In this document: positions 5,822 through 6,938 of the stretch, one piece after another | Numbering within the stretch: position 1 is the first letter of the stretch | Layout of the letters: the number at the start of each line of letters is the position of its first letter | Assembly: GCA_000436535.1 (NCBI GenBank) | Contig: FR886345.1 | Span: forward strand, 9,540-16,477 | DNA from: Eubacterium sp. CAG:252 | GTDB lineage: Bacteria > Bacillota > Clostridia > Lachnospirales > Lachnospiraceae | Direction: 5' to 3' | Length of the DNA: 6,938 nt | Notes under the pieces: model-generated | What the model saw: only the letters and a program-made list of their open reading frames with translations | Databases searched by the model: none | Told to the model about the DNA's origin: nothing | Program-made: the position numbers and the translations under genes

Positions 5822-6938
5822 CTATGGGAAGAATGGATATAAAATTGGTAACAGTATCATACTTACTACTGTTGATACAAGTATCAGCGGTACACCTGCT
5901 TTCGCATAATCTTTAAATGTATATCCGCCTGCGCCTATTACCATAGTGTTAGCTGGCATTCCGATAGGTGTTGCATAAGCACATGAACCACCTATTACGC
6001 AAGCCATAAGTACTGCGCTTGGGTCTGCCCCTATCCCTTCTGCTATTGATAAGCAGATAGGAACCATAAGTGCTGTTGTTGCTGTATTACTCATAAAGTT
6101 AGTTAATACACAGCAGAGCATAAATACTACAAATGTTAATACATATGGTGAAGGATTATCTCCTAACAATCCTATAACCTTATTAGCTATAAGCTCTCCA
6201 GCTCCAGACTTTGAAAGCGCTGATGCAAGTGAAAGTGTTCCACCGAATAAGAATATAGTCTTTAAATCAATCGACTTAAGTGCCTGTTTCTCTGATATAA
6301 CACCTGTAAGTATAAGTGCAAGTGCTCCGATACAGCCTGTTATGCATAACTTAATTCCTATCTTATCCTCAAATATCATTCCAAGAAGAGTAAGTATAAG
6401 GATTATAAGTGATAACCACTGCTTCCACTTTGGTACATCGCTGAAATCATTCTTACTACTGTAAGCCGAGTCATCATCTGGCACCTTGTTATCCGGAAGA
6501 AGCTTATGTCCTACCAGTGCAAAGAATATTATACCTACAATAAGTATTGGAAGTCCTACCTTTGCATAATCAAAGAAACCAAAAGACTTACCGATTTCCT
6601 GCATCGCTGACTGTGCTATAAGATTACCCGGCGCACCTATAAGTGAAAGATTACCTCCCATAGCTGCTGCAAATACAAGTGGCATAAGAAGTCTTGACCT
6701 TGAGTATCCTGACTTTGCTGCTATTCCTATTACTACTGGAATAAGTACTGCCGCTGTTCCCGTGTTTGAAAGCACTCCGCTCATAAAACCTACGATAACC
6801 ATAATTGCTATGATAAGCTGCTTTTCTGACTTGGCAAAGTGTGTAACTATTCCACCAATCTTGTTTGCCATTCCAGTTTCAAAAAGTGCTCCACCTACTA
6901 TAAACATTGCTACAAAAAGAATTACGTTGCTGTCAATG
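5822..6938 (-). CDS. SLC13/DASS-family anion (dicarboxylate) transporter, 5' end outside window
   Basis: 371 codons are visible and the frame is open at the right edge; the ATG at 6907 is internal, since residues before it (IDSNVILFVA) continue a typical membrane segment. Roughly 50-60 N-terminal residues should be missing. It is a polytopic inner-membrane carrier, probably ion-coupled, for di- or tricarboxylates. Two related halves are visible. The first has SNTGTAAVLIPV (from 6769), then GGNLSLIGAPGN and FDYAKVGLP. The second has SNTATTALMVP (from 6091), then YATPIGMPANT and FKDYAKAGVP. Paired SNT motifs form the sodium and substrate sites in DASS transporters. A hydrophilic loop (about 6490-6430) separates the halves. 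It sits 128 nt upstream of ttdAB in the same direction, with no terminator between, so it is the likely tartrate uptake or tartrate/succinate exchange carrier. It is not an obvious orthologue of E. coli TtdT, which is of the CitT type. A sulfate or other anion substrate is not excluded. Confidence 0.85.
   Translation of the reverse strand, partial: IDSNVILFVAMFIVGGALFETGMANKIGGIVTHFAKSEKQLIIAIMVIVGFMSGVLSNTGTAAVLIPVVIGIAAKSGYSRSRLLMPLVFAAAMGGNLSLIGAPGNLIAQSAMQEIGKSFGFFDYAKVGLPILIVGIIFFALVGHKLLPDNKVPDDDSAYSSKNDFSDVPKWKQWLSLIILILTLLGMIFEDKIGIKLCITGCIGALALILTGVISEKQALKSIDLKTIFLFGGTLSLASALSKSGAGELIANKVIGLLGDNPSPYVLTFVVFMLCCVLTNFMSNTATTALMVPICLSIAEGIGADPSAVLMACVIGGSCAYATPIGMPANTMVIGAGGYTFKDYAKAGVPLILVSTVVSMILLPILYPFFP

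Overview
This is a low-GC window in which every gene I can support lies on the minus strand. Codon style (many ATA, AAG and AGA codons), strong AAGGAGG-type ribosome binding sites, an oxygen-sensitive Fe-S tartrate dehydratase and an ArAE_1-type membrane protein all point to an anaerobic member of the Bacillota. Clostridia are likely and Lachnospiraceae is a plausible guess, but no marker gene proves it.

In transcription order (right to left) the window holds: (1) a 5'-truncated SLC13/DASS-type anion transporter, 6938-5822; (2) a 128-nt gap with a 21-bp palindrome; (3) ttdA, 5693-4794, and ttdB, 4794-4168, the two subunits of an L(+)-tartrate dehydratase, overlapping by one base; (4) a 442-nt gene-free stretch full of dyads, ending in a strong hairpin terminator at 3818-3775; (5) an aromatic-acid-exporter-family (ArAE_1) membrane protein, 3716-2712; (6) a 207-nt regulatory-looking gap with a 31-bp imperfect direct repeat, two dyads and a perfect 10-bp tandem repeat; and (7) the first 834 codons of a large FtsX/MacB-fold ABC transporter permease, GTG start at 2504, open to the left edge of the window.

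The transporter plus ttdAB form a recognisable functional unit: import of a di- or tricarboxylate, probably tartrate, and its dehydration to oxaloacetate. The exporter and the ABC permease look like separate efflux or envelope functions and have no visible metabolic tie to tartrate.

The most interesting material is non-coding. Between ttdB and the exporter, four wobble positions in three hairpins read as G-U on the minus strand and as A-C mismatches on the plus strand, which suggests a structured minus-strand RNA. Its terminator sits so close to the exporter start that attenuation control is conceivable. Upstream of the ABC permease, a tandem repeat with 11-bp period resembles an OmpR-family response-regulator site. 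I did not find a convincing wholly new protein system.
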